From contig CALWXH010000011.1 of assembly GCA_944385465.1 (NCBI GenBank), forward strand, positions 1 through 43,587: 43,587 nt of DNA. The letters run 5' to 3'. The notes under the pieces were generated by a model. The model searched no databases and was not told the origin of the DNA. It saw only the letters and a program-made list of their open reading frames with translations. The stretch's first letter is position 1. Each line of letters starts with the position of its first letter. Positions 31,962 through 39,642 of the stretch are shown piece by piece. A program made the position numbers and the translations under genes. Origin of the DNA: an uncultured Oscillospiraceae bacterium (GTDB lineage Bacteria; Bacillota; Clostridia; Oscillospirales; Oscillospiraceae).

Positions 31962-33764
31962 TCAGCGCTTGGTGATGGCGTCAAAGCGGCAGTTGGACTG
32001 GCACAGGCCGCACTTGATGCACTTGTTCTGGTCAATGATGTGGGGGGCCTTCACCGCGCCGGTGATGGCGCCCACCGGGCAGTTCTTGGCGCACAGGGTG
32101 CAGCCCTTGCACTTGCCGGGGTCGATCTCATAGCGCAGCAGGTTGCGGCACACGCCGGCCGGGCAGCGCTTCTCCACCACGTGGGCCACATACTCGTCCC
32201 GGAAGTAGCGCAGGGTGGACAGCACCGGGTTGGGGGCGGACTGGCCCAGGGCGCACAGGGCGGAGCTCTTCAGGTGGTAGCACAGCTCCTCGATGGTGTC
32301 CAGATCCTCCAGGGTGCCCTTGCCGTCGGTGATCTTGCACAGCAGGTCGTACAGCCGCTTGGTGCCGATCCGGCAGGGGGCGCACTTGCCGCAGGACTCG
32401 TCCACGCAGAACTCCAGGAAGAACTTGGCGATGTCCACCATGCAGTTGTCCTCGTCCATGACGATCAGGCCGCCGGAACCCATCATGGAGCCGATGGCGG
32501 TGAGGGAGTCATAGTCGATGGGGGTGTCGATGAGCTCGGCGGGGATGCAGCCGCCGGAGGGGCCGCCGGTCTGGGCGGCCTTGAACTTCTTGCCGTTGGG
32601 GCAGCCGCCGCCGATGTCCTCCACGATGGTGCGCAGGGTGGTGCCCATGGGGATTTCCACCAGGCCGGTGTTGGTGATCTTGCCGCCCAGGGCGAACACC
32701 TTGGTGCCCTTGGACTTCTCGGTGCCGATGGCGGCGAACTTCTCCCAGCCGTTGTTGAGGATCCAGGTGATGTTGGCGTAGGTCTCCACGTTGTTCAGCA
32801 GGGTGGGCTTGCCGAACAGGCCCTTGTTGGCGGGGAAGGGAGGCCGGGGCCGGGGCTCGCCCCGGTGGCCCTCGATGGAGGTCATAAGGGCGGTCTCCTC
32901 GCCGCACACGAAGGCGCCGGCGCCCAGGCGCAGCTCAATGTCAAAGGAGAAGTCGGAACCCAGGATGTTCTTGCCCAGCAGGCCGTACTTCCGGGCTTGT
33001 CCGATGGCGATCTCCAGACGCTTGACGGCGATGGGGTATTCGGCACGGATGTAGATATAGCCCTGGTTGGAGCCGATGGTGTAGCCGGCGATGGTCATGG
33101 CCTCGATGACGGAGAAGGGGTCGCCCTCCAGCACGGAGCGGTCCATGAAGGCGCCGGGGTCGCCCTCGTCGGCGTTGCAGCATACGTACTTCACGCCGTC
33201 CTCGCTGACGGCGTCATGGGTGAACTGCCACTTCAGGCCGGTGGAGAAACCGGCGCCGCCGCGGCCCCGCAGGCCGGACTTTTTCAGGCAGTCGATGATC
33301 TCCTGGGGGGGCGTCTGCTCCGTGAGGATGCGCTCCAGGGCGGTGTAGCCGTCCGCCCCCAGGTACTCGTCGATGGACTCGGGGTTGATGACGCCGCAGT
33401 TGCGCAGGGCGATGCGCAGCTGATGCTTGTAGAACTGGGTGTCGGACAGGGAGGTGGCAGACTTGCCCTCGTCCCCCTCCATGTGGAGCAGGCGGGTGAC
33501 GATGCGGCCCTTGACGATGTGCTCGGACACGATCTCGGGCACGTCCAGCTCGGTGACCTTGGAGTAGCAGGCGCCCTCCGGGAAGATCATCACGATGGGG
33601 CCCTGGGAGCACAGACCGAAGCAGCCGGTCTTGACGATGCGCACCTCGTCCTGGAGCTTGTGGGCCTTGATCTCTTTTTCAAAGGCGGCCAGGACCTTGG
33701 GGCTTTCGGAGGATGTGCAGCCGGTGCCGGCGCACACCATCACATGACAGCGTACATGATTCAT
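31962..33764 (-). CDS. hndC: NAD(P)-linked hydrogenase flavoprotein subunit, HndC (NuoF-like)
   Basis: A 600-residue NuoF-like subunit. An N-terminal thioredoxin-like [2Fe-2S] domain (VCAGTGCTSS, then GCFGLCSQGP) is fused to the NADH/FMN domain (GRGGAGFSTGLKW). The SLBB and [4Fe-4S] part contains ESCGKCAPCRIGTKRL. A C-terminal pair of [4Fe-4S] motifs (CKGCTLCAKNCPVG, CIKCGLCQSNCRF) completes it. It exchanges electrons between NAD(P)H, FMN and the Fe-S chain. It is 18 bp upstream of HndD. Confidence 0.93.
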   Translation of the reverse strand: MNHVRCHVMVCAGTGCTSSESPKVLAAFEKEIKAHKLQDEVRIVKTGCFGLCSQGPIVMIFPEGACYSKVTELDVPEIVSEHIVKGRIVTRLLHMEGDEGKSATSLSDTQFYKHQLRIALRNCGVINPESIDEYLGADGYTALERILTEQTPPQEIIDCLKKSGLRGRGGAGFSTGLKWQFTHDAVSEDGVKYVCCNADEGDPGAFMDRSVLEGDPFSVIEAMTIAGYTIGSNQGYIYIRAEYPIAVKRLEIAIGQARKYGLLGKNILGSDFSFDIELRLGAGAFVCGEETALMTSIEGHRGEPRPRPPFPANKGLFGKPTLLNNVETYANITWILNNGWEKFAAIGTEKSKGTKVFALGGKITNTGLVEIPMGTTLRTIVEDIGGGCPNGKKFKAAQTGGPSGGCIPAELIDTPIDYDSLTAIGSMMGSGGLIVMDEDNCMVDIAKFFLEFCVDESCGKCAPCRIGTKRLYDLLCKITDGKGTLEDLDTIEELCYHLKSSALCALGQSAPNPVLSTLRYFRDEYVAHVVEKRCPAGVCRNLLRYEIDPGKCKGCTLCAKNCPVGAITGAVKAPHIIDQNKCIKCGLCQSNCRFDAITKR

Positions 33765-33776
33765 GCGCCCACCTCC

Positions 33777-34145
33777 TTATTCCGCGGCCCCGATGGTGTA
33801 GTCGGTGACCACGTTGTGATTGACCAGGTGCTGCTCCACAATGGCGGGCACCATATCGGGCTTCATCTTCACGTAGGTGACCTTCTCCTCACCGGGGACA
33901 AACACTTCCACAATGGGCTCCAGCCGGCACACACCGATGCAGCCGGTCTGGGAAACGGTGACGTTTTTCAGGCCCCGCTTTTCCACCTCGTCCAAAAAGG
34001 CGGCCATGACGGGCCGGGCGCCGGCGGCGATGCCGCAGGTGGCCATACCCACCACCACGCGGATGTGATCTTCGTTGGGGCCGCGCAGATCCATCTGGCG
34101 CTTCATCTTTTCGCGGATGGCTCTGAGTTCTTCCAGGCTTTTCAT
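33777..34145 (-). CDS. hndB: (2Fe-2S) ferredoxin-domain subunit, HndB
   Basis: A 122-residue thioredoxin-like [2Fe-2S] protein. The cluster cysteines are in MATCGIAAGARPV and TGCIGVCRLEP. An N-terminal basic, helical stretch (SLEELRAIREKMKRQM) is characteristic of HndB. Its start overlaps the stop of the upstream ATPase-domain gene by four bases. It links HndA and HndC electron transfer in the hydrogenase complex. Confidence 0.9.
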   Translation of the reverse strand: MKSLEELRAIREKMKRQMDLRGPNEDHIRVVVGMATCGIAAGARPVMAAFLDEVEKRGLKNVTVSQTGCIGVCRLEPIVEVFVPGEEKVTYVKMKPDMVPAIVEQHLVNHNVVTDYTIGAAE

Positions 34146-34699
34146 CTTTCTTGGACAGCTCCTTCCAATTGGGCTTCCTGCTCAGACAGGTAAGTTTGAA
34201 TCCAGGTAAAAATTTCGGGCTCGGCCAGGGAGATGTCGTCTCCCAGCACAGCTTTCAGCTCCTCTGTGGACAGTTCGGCCTCGCCCCGGGGGGTGGTGTG
34301 GCGATAGTGGACCTCCAGCTCCGGGCTGCCCTGAATGAGCAGGGCCACGGTGCCGGCCAGATCCCCCAGCGGGGGACAGTCCAGGTGCTTCCGGTCAAAG
34401 GTGGCGGTGACAGTGGTGCCTTGGCCCGGGGTGCTCTCCATGCGCAGGGTGCCGCCGGTCTGTTCCGCCGCCAGCAGGTACAGCGCCAGCCCCATGCCCA
34501 CCTTCCGGGTGGTCCGGGTGGTGGTGAAGGGGTCGGTGACCTTGGCCAGGAATTCAGGGCTCATACCCCGTCCGTTGTCCGCGATGACCACCGTGAGCCA
34601 GCCGGATTCCCCCTCCGTGAGGGTGAGATCCAGCCGGGTGGCGCCGGCGGAGATGGAGTTCTGTGCCACATCCAGGATGTTGAGAGAGAGCTCTTTCAT
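34142..34699 (-). CDS. Histidine-kinase-like ATPase-domain protein in the hnd operon
   Basis: A 185-residue GHKL ATPase domain with no sensor or phospho-acceptor region. An N box (LNILDVAQNSISAGA), G1 (VIADNGRGMS), an F/G2 segment (VGMGLALYLLAAEQTGG) and G3 (GQGTTVTATF) are present, then a C-terminal tail of about 70 residues. It sits between HndA and HndB with four-base overlaps on both sides, so it is made with the hydrogenase. The role is unknown. A regulatory switch or anti-sigma-like activity tied to redox state is a guess. Confidence 0.85.
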   Translation of the reverse strand: MKELSLNILDVAQNSISAGATRLDLTLTEGESGWLTVVIADNGRGMSPEFLAKVTDPFTTTRTTRKVGMGLALYLLAAEQTGGTLRMESTPGQGTTVTATFDRKHLDCPPLGDLAGTVALLIQGSPELEVHYRHTTPRGEAELSTEELKAVLGDDISLAEPEIFTWIQTYLSEQEAQLEGAVQER

Positions 34700-35199
34700 C
34701 CCATTTTAATGTATTTGTCCAGGATGGGACCCACCTGGGCTGGGGTCAGGCGGCCGTACACGTCGTCATTGATCATCATGACGGGGGCCAGGCCGCAGGC
34801 GCCGATGCACCGGCAGGCGTCCAGGGAGAACAGCCCGTCCGATGTGATGCCGCCCGGGGTGATGGACAGCTTCTGCTCCACGGCGGAGAGCACGTCGGCC
34901 GAGCCCTTGACATAGCAGGCGGTGCCCAGGCAGACGGAGATCTGGTACTTCCCCTTGGGATTCAGGGAGAAGAAGGAATAAAAGGTCGCTACGCCGTAGA
35001 CCTCGGACAGGGGGATATCCAATCCCTCGGCCACCATGATCTGTACTTCTTCCGGCAGGTATCCGAAGATTTCCTGTGCGGCCTGGAGCACCGGCATCGT
35101 GGCGCCGGGCTGGCCCTTGTGTTCCTCGATCACCTTGCGCAGTCTCTCTTCCTGCGCCGGGGTGCCCTTGTAAGGAACAGCGGTCTTGCAGTTTGGCAT
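34696..35199 (-). CDS. hndA: NAD(P)-linked hydrogenase subunit HndA (NuoE-like)
   Basis: A 167-residue NuoE-like [2Fe-2S] thioredoxin-fold subunit. Ligands are in SVCLGTACYVKG and ACRCIGACGLAP, giving four cysteines. The N-terminal helical region (EIFGYLPEEVQIMVAEGL) and VYGVATFYSFF are family hallmarks. AGGAGGGAA precedes ATG 35199. It is the first gene of the hnd operon. Confidence 0.93.
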   Translation of the reverse strand: MPNCKTAVPYKGTPAQEERLRKVIEEHKGQPGATMPVLQAAQEIFGYLPEEVQIMVAEGLDIPLSEVYGVATFYSFFSLNPKGKYQISVCLGTACYVKGSADVLSAVEQKLSITPGGITSDGLFSLDACRCIGACGLAPVMMINDDVYGRLTPAQVGPILDKYIKMG

Positions 35200-35276
35200 G
35201 TGATCGTTCCCTCCTATATGGGTTCCTCCACCCAAGAATGTTCCTCTCAATCCAGCGAAGAGGTAAACTTATTCAA

Positions 35277-35305
35277 ATTTTAGCACAAGTCCCCCGGCAA
35301 ATCAA
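35277..35305 (-). promoter_or_regulatory. Promoter of the hnd operon
   Basis: On the reverse strand TTGATT (complement of 35300-35305), 17-bp spacer, TAAAAT (complement of 35277-35282), about 78 bp upstream of HndA. No convincing Rex site overlaps it. Confidence 0.5.
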
Positions 35306-35312
35306 GAGAGAA

Positions 35313-35351
35313 CATGGGCGCCCCGCGCCAAAGAACGACGGGACGCCCATG
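35313..35351 (-). terminator. Terminator between the sensory block and the hnd operon
   Basis: A 13-bp stem (35313-35325 with 35339-35351, one G-T pair) ends the block of four reverse-strand genes and lies just upstream of the hnd promoter. Confidence 0.7.
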
Positions 35352-35379
35352 AAGAACGTGCACATACCCCATAAAATTG

Positions 35380-36087
35380 TTAATGCGATAACCAGCGCAG
35401 AACGGCCTGGGGGCTGCGCTCCGGCAGGGCCATGGCCTGTTCCGCGTCGGGGATCTGGTCCAGATAGTGGGCGTCGCAGCCGGTGACGAACCGCAGTCCG
35501 GCCAGGTCGGGGCGGTGGAGCAGCTCCGGGGGGCAGCGCCGGGAGAGCTCGGCCAGAGAAAAGCCCATCTCCGGATCCCAGAGGCCCAGGTTGGCCAGGA
35601 CAGAAAAGGAATCCCGGTCGATGTGGGCGGGATAGGCCAGGCCGCCGTATTCCCGGACCAGCGCCGCCGCCTCGTAGACGCCGATGTCGGTGGCGCCGGC
35701 CAGCATGGCGGTCTCCTCCCCCAGCAGCCGGTCCTGGCTGTCCATGAGCAGCTGGGGGCCGAAAAAGCGGGGGTCGTTGTCCATGGGGGGTAGCCGCCGG
35801 CGCACCAGCTCGCCGAAGGGCAGGGCGTGCTCCAGATCGGGGAACAGGCACACCACGTGTACCTCTTCCAGACAGGTCAGCTCCATCCCCGGCAGGGCCA
35901 GCAGGCCGTATGCCTCGGCCGCCTGACAGAAGGCGGCGCAGTTGCCCACGGTGTTGTGGTCGGTGAGGGCCACAATGTCATATCCGGCCAGGGCGCACAT
36001 CCCGGCGATGTTGGCGGGGGTCATGTCCTCGCTGCCGCAGGGGGATAGGCAGCTGTGGAGATGGAAGTCAAAGAAAAAATCCTTCAT
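35380..36087 (-). CDS. PHP-domain phosphoesterase
   Basis: A 235-residue PHP-family metal phosphoesterase. Metal ligands include H9 and H11 (DFHLHSCLSPCG), DHNTV near 43, and later PAHID and TGCDAHYLD. PHP enzymes hydrolyse phosphate esters or 3'-ends of nucleic acids or nucleotides. It is the last gene of the upstream block, 18 bp after the DRTGG-like gene. PHP genes recur beside clostridial [FeFe]-hydrogenase clusters, and their role there is undefined. Confidence 0.85.
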   Translation of the reverse strand: MKDFFFDFHLHSCLSPCGSEDMTPANIAGMCALAGYDIVALTDHNTVGNCAAFCQAAEAYGLLALPGMELTCLEEVHVVCLFPDLEHALPFGELVRRRLPPMDNDPRFFGPQLLMDSQDRLLGEETAMLAGATDIGVYEAAALVREYGGLAYPAHIDRDSFSVLANLGLWDPEMGFSLAELSRRCPPELLHRPDLAGLRFVTGCDAHYLDQIPDAEQAMALPERSPQAVLRWLSH

Positions 36088-36105
36088 GGGACCGCAGCCG
36101 TACCG

Positions 36106-36435
36106 TTACGACAGCCTGCTCAGCGCCGCGGCGCACTGGTAGGTGGACAGGGAGGAGCCCAGCAGGTTGATGCCCTGCAGCTGCGCCTTGCGCAGCAGCG
36201 GCTCATCCGGGGTGACGGACTCGGTGAGAATGACGCAGGCCACGTCGGTGAGGGCGGCCACCGCCGCCACGTTGACGTTGCTCATAATGGTCAGCCAGAC
36301 CCCGTCGGCAGGGGCCTTGCCCATGACCCAGCTGAGCAGATCGCCGCAGTAACCGCCGCCGGTGACCTGCCGGCTGCCGTCCTCCAGGTGGAACGGGGTG
36401 AGGTTGAGTTGAGTGGCCAGATCCTGAACAGTCAT
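36106..36435 (-). CDS. DRTGG-like domain protein
   Basis: A 109-residue single-domain protein containing TGGGYCGDLLSWVMGKA and WLTIMSNVNVAAVAALTDV. This matches the small DRTGG-like proteins found in clostridial hydrogenase gene clusters. The DRTGG fold occurs next to CBS domains and phosphotransacetylase, where it is probably a ligand-binding regulatory unit. A signalling role with the adjacent ATPase-domain and hydrogenase-like proteins is inferred from conserved synteny. Confidence 0.7.
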   Translation of the reverse strand: MTVQDLATQLNLTPFHLEDGSRQVTGGGYCGDLLSWVMGKAPADGVWLTIMSNVNVAAVAALTDVACVILTESVTPDEPLLRKAQLQGINLLGSSLSTYQCAAALSRLS

Positions 36436-36489
36436 GGCGATGACGTCCTTTCCTTGTTTGATTTGGCAAGTCTGAGCGGTGCGCGCCGG

Positions 36490-37824
36490 TCACGGCTGCG
36501 CGGGGGGATCCTGGGGGATGGTCCGCCGGCGCCGGAAGGGAGCGGGGAGATACTCGTCGGCCTCGCTCTTGCCGGCCACATTCTGCATGCGCTCGCGCAC
36601 CTTGAAGATGCAGTCGTCCTCGCTGGCCCGGCCCATGACCACATCTTCGGCGAAGGCCCGGCAGGAGGGGGCGCCGCAGGAGCCGCAGCGAAGGCCGGGC
36701 AGCTGCTCCTCCAGAGCCTGGATCCTGCGCATTTTCTCCATGGCCACCCGGCGGTCCGGGTCCAGCTGGAAGGTGGGGTAGTACTCCGGCTTCTGGGTGG
36801 AGGCGATGAGGTCGTCCACCCGGGACCCGGGGCGATAGACGCTGCGGGCCTCCGGCAGCTCGCCCATGAGCCGCTTCATGCGCATCCGGGCGATGAAGGG
36901 GTTTTCCACGCAGAAGCACCCGCCCAGGCAGCCCTGGGTGCAGGCACGCAGCTCGATGAAGTCCGCCTCCGGCAGCCGGCCGTCCTCAATCTCCTCCAGC
37001 ATCCGGATCACATTGTCGATGCCGTCCACCGCCACATACCGCTCTGCCCGGTGGGCGTAGGACTCCCCGCCGGAGAAGGCCCAGCCCGCGCCGGCGCGGC
37101 CGGCCAGGGAGAGGTCGGGCAGCGGTTTGCCCGCCAGCGCCTTCATGGGGGAGAGCAGCGCCTTGTATACGTCCCGGATGGCGAAGGCCCCGTCCAGCAC
37201 CGGGGCGATCTGCCCGTCGGGGGAAGAGGCCGCGGTGACCAGGGAAGAGCAGGGGACGATGGAGAATACCCCGATCTCCTGGGGGGACAGGCCGGTCTCC
37301 CGCACCGCCTTCTCCCGGGCCAGGATGGCCGCCAGCTCGGTGGGCAGCAGCAGGGGACAGATGTTGCCCAGCAGGCTGGGAAAGCGGATGCGGATCAGCC
37401 GCACCACCGCCGGACACACGGAGGAGATCTCCGGGACGGGGCGGTCCGGGTCCTCCGGCCGGCTGGTCAGGTAGCCGGTGAGCAGCTCCGCCCCCGCGGC
37501 GGCCTCGTAGACGCTGTCGAAGCCCAGCTCCAGCAGGCTGGCCAGGATCAGGTCCGGGCTGTCCAGGTTGTGGAACTGTCCGTAGAGGGCCGGGTCGGGG
37601 ACGGCCACCGTGTACTGGTAGTTCTGGAGGGAGTTGAAATTGTCGTGCATGGAAGTCACCGCGTGGTGCGGGCACACCCGCAGGCAGGTGCCGCAGTCGA
37701 TGCACCGGTTGGGCAGAATGGTGGCCTTGCCGTTGCGCACCCGGATGGCCTCGGTGGGGCAGTTCTTGATGCAGGTGGTGCAGCCCCGGCACTTATGATA
37801 TTCCAAAACCACTGAATGACGCAT
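36490..37824 (-). CDS. Putative sensory [FeFe]-hydrogenase-like iron-sulfur protein
   Basis: A 444-residue protein with two N-terminal [4Fe-4S] motifs (C12-C22 and C41-C51), a degenerate H-cluster domain, and a C-terminal [4Fe-4S] motif (C380, C383, C388, C405, in RCGSCGAPSC). The H-cluster loops are altered: L1 SSVCPAV (C137), L2 IVPCSS (C192) and L3 RACTQGCLGGC (C295, C299). Four cysteines that could ligate an H-cluster remain, but the usual proton-path cysteine and methionines are replaced (V136, V190, R293). This pattern fits the sensory or non-catalytic HydS/HfsB-like groups. There is no PAS domain. It precedes the DRTGG and PHP genes. Confidence 0.82.
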   Translation of the reverse strand: MRHSVVLEYHKCRGCTTCIKNCPTEAIRVRNGKATILPNRCIDCGTCLRVCPHHAVTSMHDNFNSLQNYQYTVAVPDPALYGQFHNLDSPDLILASLLELGFDSVYEAAAGAELLTGYLTSRPEDPDRPVPEISSVCPAVVRLIRIRFPSLLGNICPLLLPTELAAILAREKAVRETGLSPQEIGVFSIVPCSSLVTAASSPDGQIAPVLDGAFAIRDVYKALLSPMKALAGKPLPDLSLAGRAGAGWAFSGGESYAHRAERYVAVDGIDNVIRMLEEIEDGRLPEADFIELRACTQGCLGGCFCVENPFIARMRMKRLMGELPEARSVYRPGSRVDDLIASTQKPEYYPTFQLDPDRRVAMEKMRRIQALEEQLPGLRCGSCGAPSCRAFAEDVVMGRASEDDCIFKVRERMQNVAGKSEADEYLPAPFRRRRTIPQDPPAQP

Positions 37825-37880
37825 GAAAACCGCCCTTTCCGCCGGACTGGCGCCGGCTCACCTCACAGGGGATGGAGAGA

Positions 37881-38303
37881 TTACGGGATGTGTACCACCA
37901 TGGTGACGGTGGTGCCCACCCCCACTGTGGAGTCAATCTTCATCTCATCGCTGTACTTCTTCATATTGGGCAGGCCCATGCCCGCGCCGAACCCCAGGTC
38001 CCGCGCCTGGTCCCCGGCAGTGGTGAAGCCCGCCTGCATGGCCTGCTCCACATCCGGGATGCCCGGCCCGCGGTCGGCCAGGGTGATGGTGATCTCGTCC
38101 AGCCCCACATCCACGGCGGCGGTGCCGCCCTCGGCGTGGATGACCATGTTGATCTCGCCCTCGTACATGCATACGGACACCCGGCGTATGGTATCTGAGT
38201 CATACCTCATTTTCCGCAGGGTCTGCTTGACCTGGGAGGAGGCCTCCCCGGCGTGGGTCAGATCGCCGCCGGGCACGTCGTAAACCAGATGCAGAGATTC
38301 CAT
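37881..38303 (-). CDS. Anti-sigma-factor-like GHKL ATPase-domain protein
   Basis: A 140-residue ATPase domain resembling anti-sigma kinases such as RsbW and SpoIIAB. It has VSVCMYEGEINMVIHAEGG (N box), LADRGPGIPDVEQAM (G1), GFGAGMGLPNMKKYSD (F/G2) and GVGTTVTMVVHIP (G3). No sigma factor is nearby. The start ATG 38303 follows AAAGGAG. It heads a four-gene block with the sensory hydrogenase-like, DRTGG-like and PHP genes upstream of the hnd operon, so its output probably concerns H2 or redox signalling. Confidence 0.85.
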   Translation of the reverse strand: MESLHLVYDVPGGDLTHAGEASSQVKQTLRKMRYDSDTIRRVSVCMYEGEINMVIHAEGGTAAVDVGLDEITITLADRGPGIPDVEQAMQAGFTTAGDQARDLGFGAGMGLPNMKKYSDEMKIDSTVGVGTTVTMVVHIP

Positions 38304-38429
38304 GGGATCACGCTCCTTTCCCAACAGCATAACATACTTTCAACCAAAATGGAATAGAAAAGAGCGGTGCCCATGAGGATATCCCACAAAGAAGGCCGGA
38401 CCGGATGCCGTTTTTTGGGCCATCTGCCA

Positions 38430-38459
38430 TTGACAAAAAGCTGTCAAGGCACATATAAT
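38430..38459 (+). promoter_or_regulatory. Consensus promoter of serC-serA with an embedded palindrome
   Basis: TTGACA (38430-38435) and TATAAT (38454-38459) are both perfect, with an 18-bp spacer. TTGACA-N6-TGTCAA (38430-38447) forms an inverted repeat covering the -35 and much of the spacer. A second inverted repeat, ACGCT...AGCGT, lies at about 38469-38491. Both look like operators in a strong, probably repressible promoter. Confidence 0.8.
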
Positions 38460-38516
38460 GAATACAATACGCTAAAGCGATAAAAAGCGTAGTCATCTTA
38501 GAGAGGAGAAATATCC

Positions 38517-39602
38517 ATGGGGAACGAACGCGTTTACAACTTTTCCGCAGGCCCGTCCATGCTGCCGCTGGAAGTGCTTACCCGCGCCGGCAGTGAGATT
38601 ACCAACTACCAGGGTTCCGGCATGTCCGTGATGGAGATGAGTCACCGATCTAAGGTGTTTGACAAGATTTTTCAGGATACCCAGGCCAACTTCCGCCGGC
38701 TGTTCCATGTGCCGGAGGAGTACAGCATCCTGTTTTTGCAGGGAGGGGCCTCCGGCCAGTTTTCCATGGTGCCCCTGAACCTCATCGGAAAGACGGGAAA
38801 GGCGGACTACGCCGTCACCGGCAACTTTTCCAACATCGCCTACAAGGAGGCCAAAAAGTACGGCCAGATCCATCTGGCCGCCTCCAGTGAGGACCGCAAT
38901 CACACCTATATCCCCACCCAGGATCAGCTGGAGCTGGATCCGGAGGCCAGCTACTTCCACTACTGCGCCAACAACACCATCTACGGCACCGAGTGGCAGT
39001 ACATTCCGGACACCGGGGATGTGCCCCTGGTGTGCGACATGTCCTCTGATTTCCTCAGCCGGGCGGTGGACGTGTCCCGCTACGGCATCATCTACGGCGG
39101 CGCCCAGAAGAACCTGGCCCCTGCCGGCCTGACCATCGCCATTGTCCGCAAGGATCTGGCCGGCCATGAGCTGCCCTACACCCCGCTGATGATGAACTAC
39201 AAGACCATGATCGACAAGGACTCCATGTACAACACGCCCCCCTGCTGGTGCATCTACATGCTGGGGCTGGTGCTGGAGTGGCTGGACAGCAAGGGCGGCG
39301 TGGAAGGCATGGAGAAGATCAAGCACGCCAAGGCCCAGCTGCTCTACGATGTGCTGGACGACTCCAGGCTGTTTACCTGCCCGGCGGAGAAGGGCAGCCG
39401 CTCGGACATGAACGTGGTGTTCCGCACCGCGGATCCCGAGCTGGACGCCAAATTCGTGGCGGAGGCCACCCAGGCCGGTTTCGTCAACCTGAAGGGCCAC
39501 CGCTCCGTGGGCGGTATGCGGGCGTCCATCTACAACGCCATGCCCACCGAAGGTGTGGAGAAGCTGGCGGACTTCATCAGGGCCTTTGACAAGGCCAACT
39601 AA
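38517..39602 (+). CDS. serC: Phosphoserine aminotransferase SerC
   Basis: A 361-residue class V aminotransferase. VYNFSAGPSMLP opens the protein and the PLP lysine is K198 in GGAQKNLAPAG, the same position as in E. coli SerC. It converts 3-phosphohydroxypyruvate and glutamate to phosphoserine. RBS AGAGGAG precedes the ATG, with 58 bp between the promoter -10 and the start. It is co-transcribed with serA 40 bp downstream. Confidence 0.95.
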   Translation: MGNERVYNFSAGPSMLPLEVLTRAGSEITNYQGSGMSVMEMSHRSKVFDKIFQDTQANFRRLFHVPEEYSILFLQGGASGQFSMVPLNLIGKTGKADYAVTGNFSNIAYKEAKKYGQIHLAASSEDRNHTYIPTQDQLELDPEASYFHYCANNTIYGTEWQYIPDTGDVPLVCDMSSDFLSRAVDVSRYGIIYGGAQKNLAPAGLTIAIVRKDLAGHELPYTPLMMNYKTMIDKDSMYNTPPCWCIYMLGLVLEWLDSKGGVEGMEKIKHAKAQLLYDVLDDSRLFTCPAEKGSRSDMNVVFRTADPELDAKFVAEATQAGFVNLKGHRSVGGMRASIYNAMPTEGVEKLADFIRAFDKAN

Positions 39603-39642
39603 CGGCTGCGCGGCGCAGCGCGGAGACAAGGGAGGAACCACG

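Noticed and set aside
29632..34193. Very long open frames on the forward strand opposite the hydrogenase genes
   Set aside because: They show only Gly, Ala, His and Val-rich composition as expected of GC-rich antisense frames, with no ribosome binding site or domain signatures, and the reverse-strand genes have full family motifs.
35270..35290. A Rex operator in front of the hnd operon
   Set aside because: TTGTG occurs at the right place but the palindromic second half does not match TTAACAA or TTCACAA well enough.
38460..38516. A T-box or serine-responsive riboswitch before serC
   Set aside because: The leader is only about 50 nt and has no T-box sequence or terminator/antiterminator pair.
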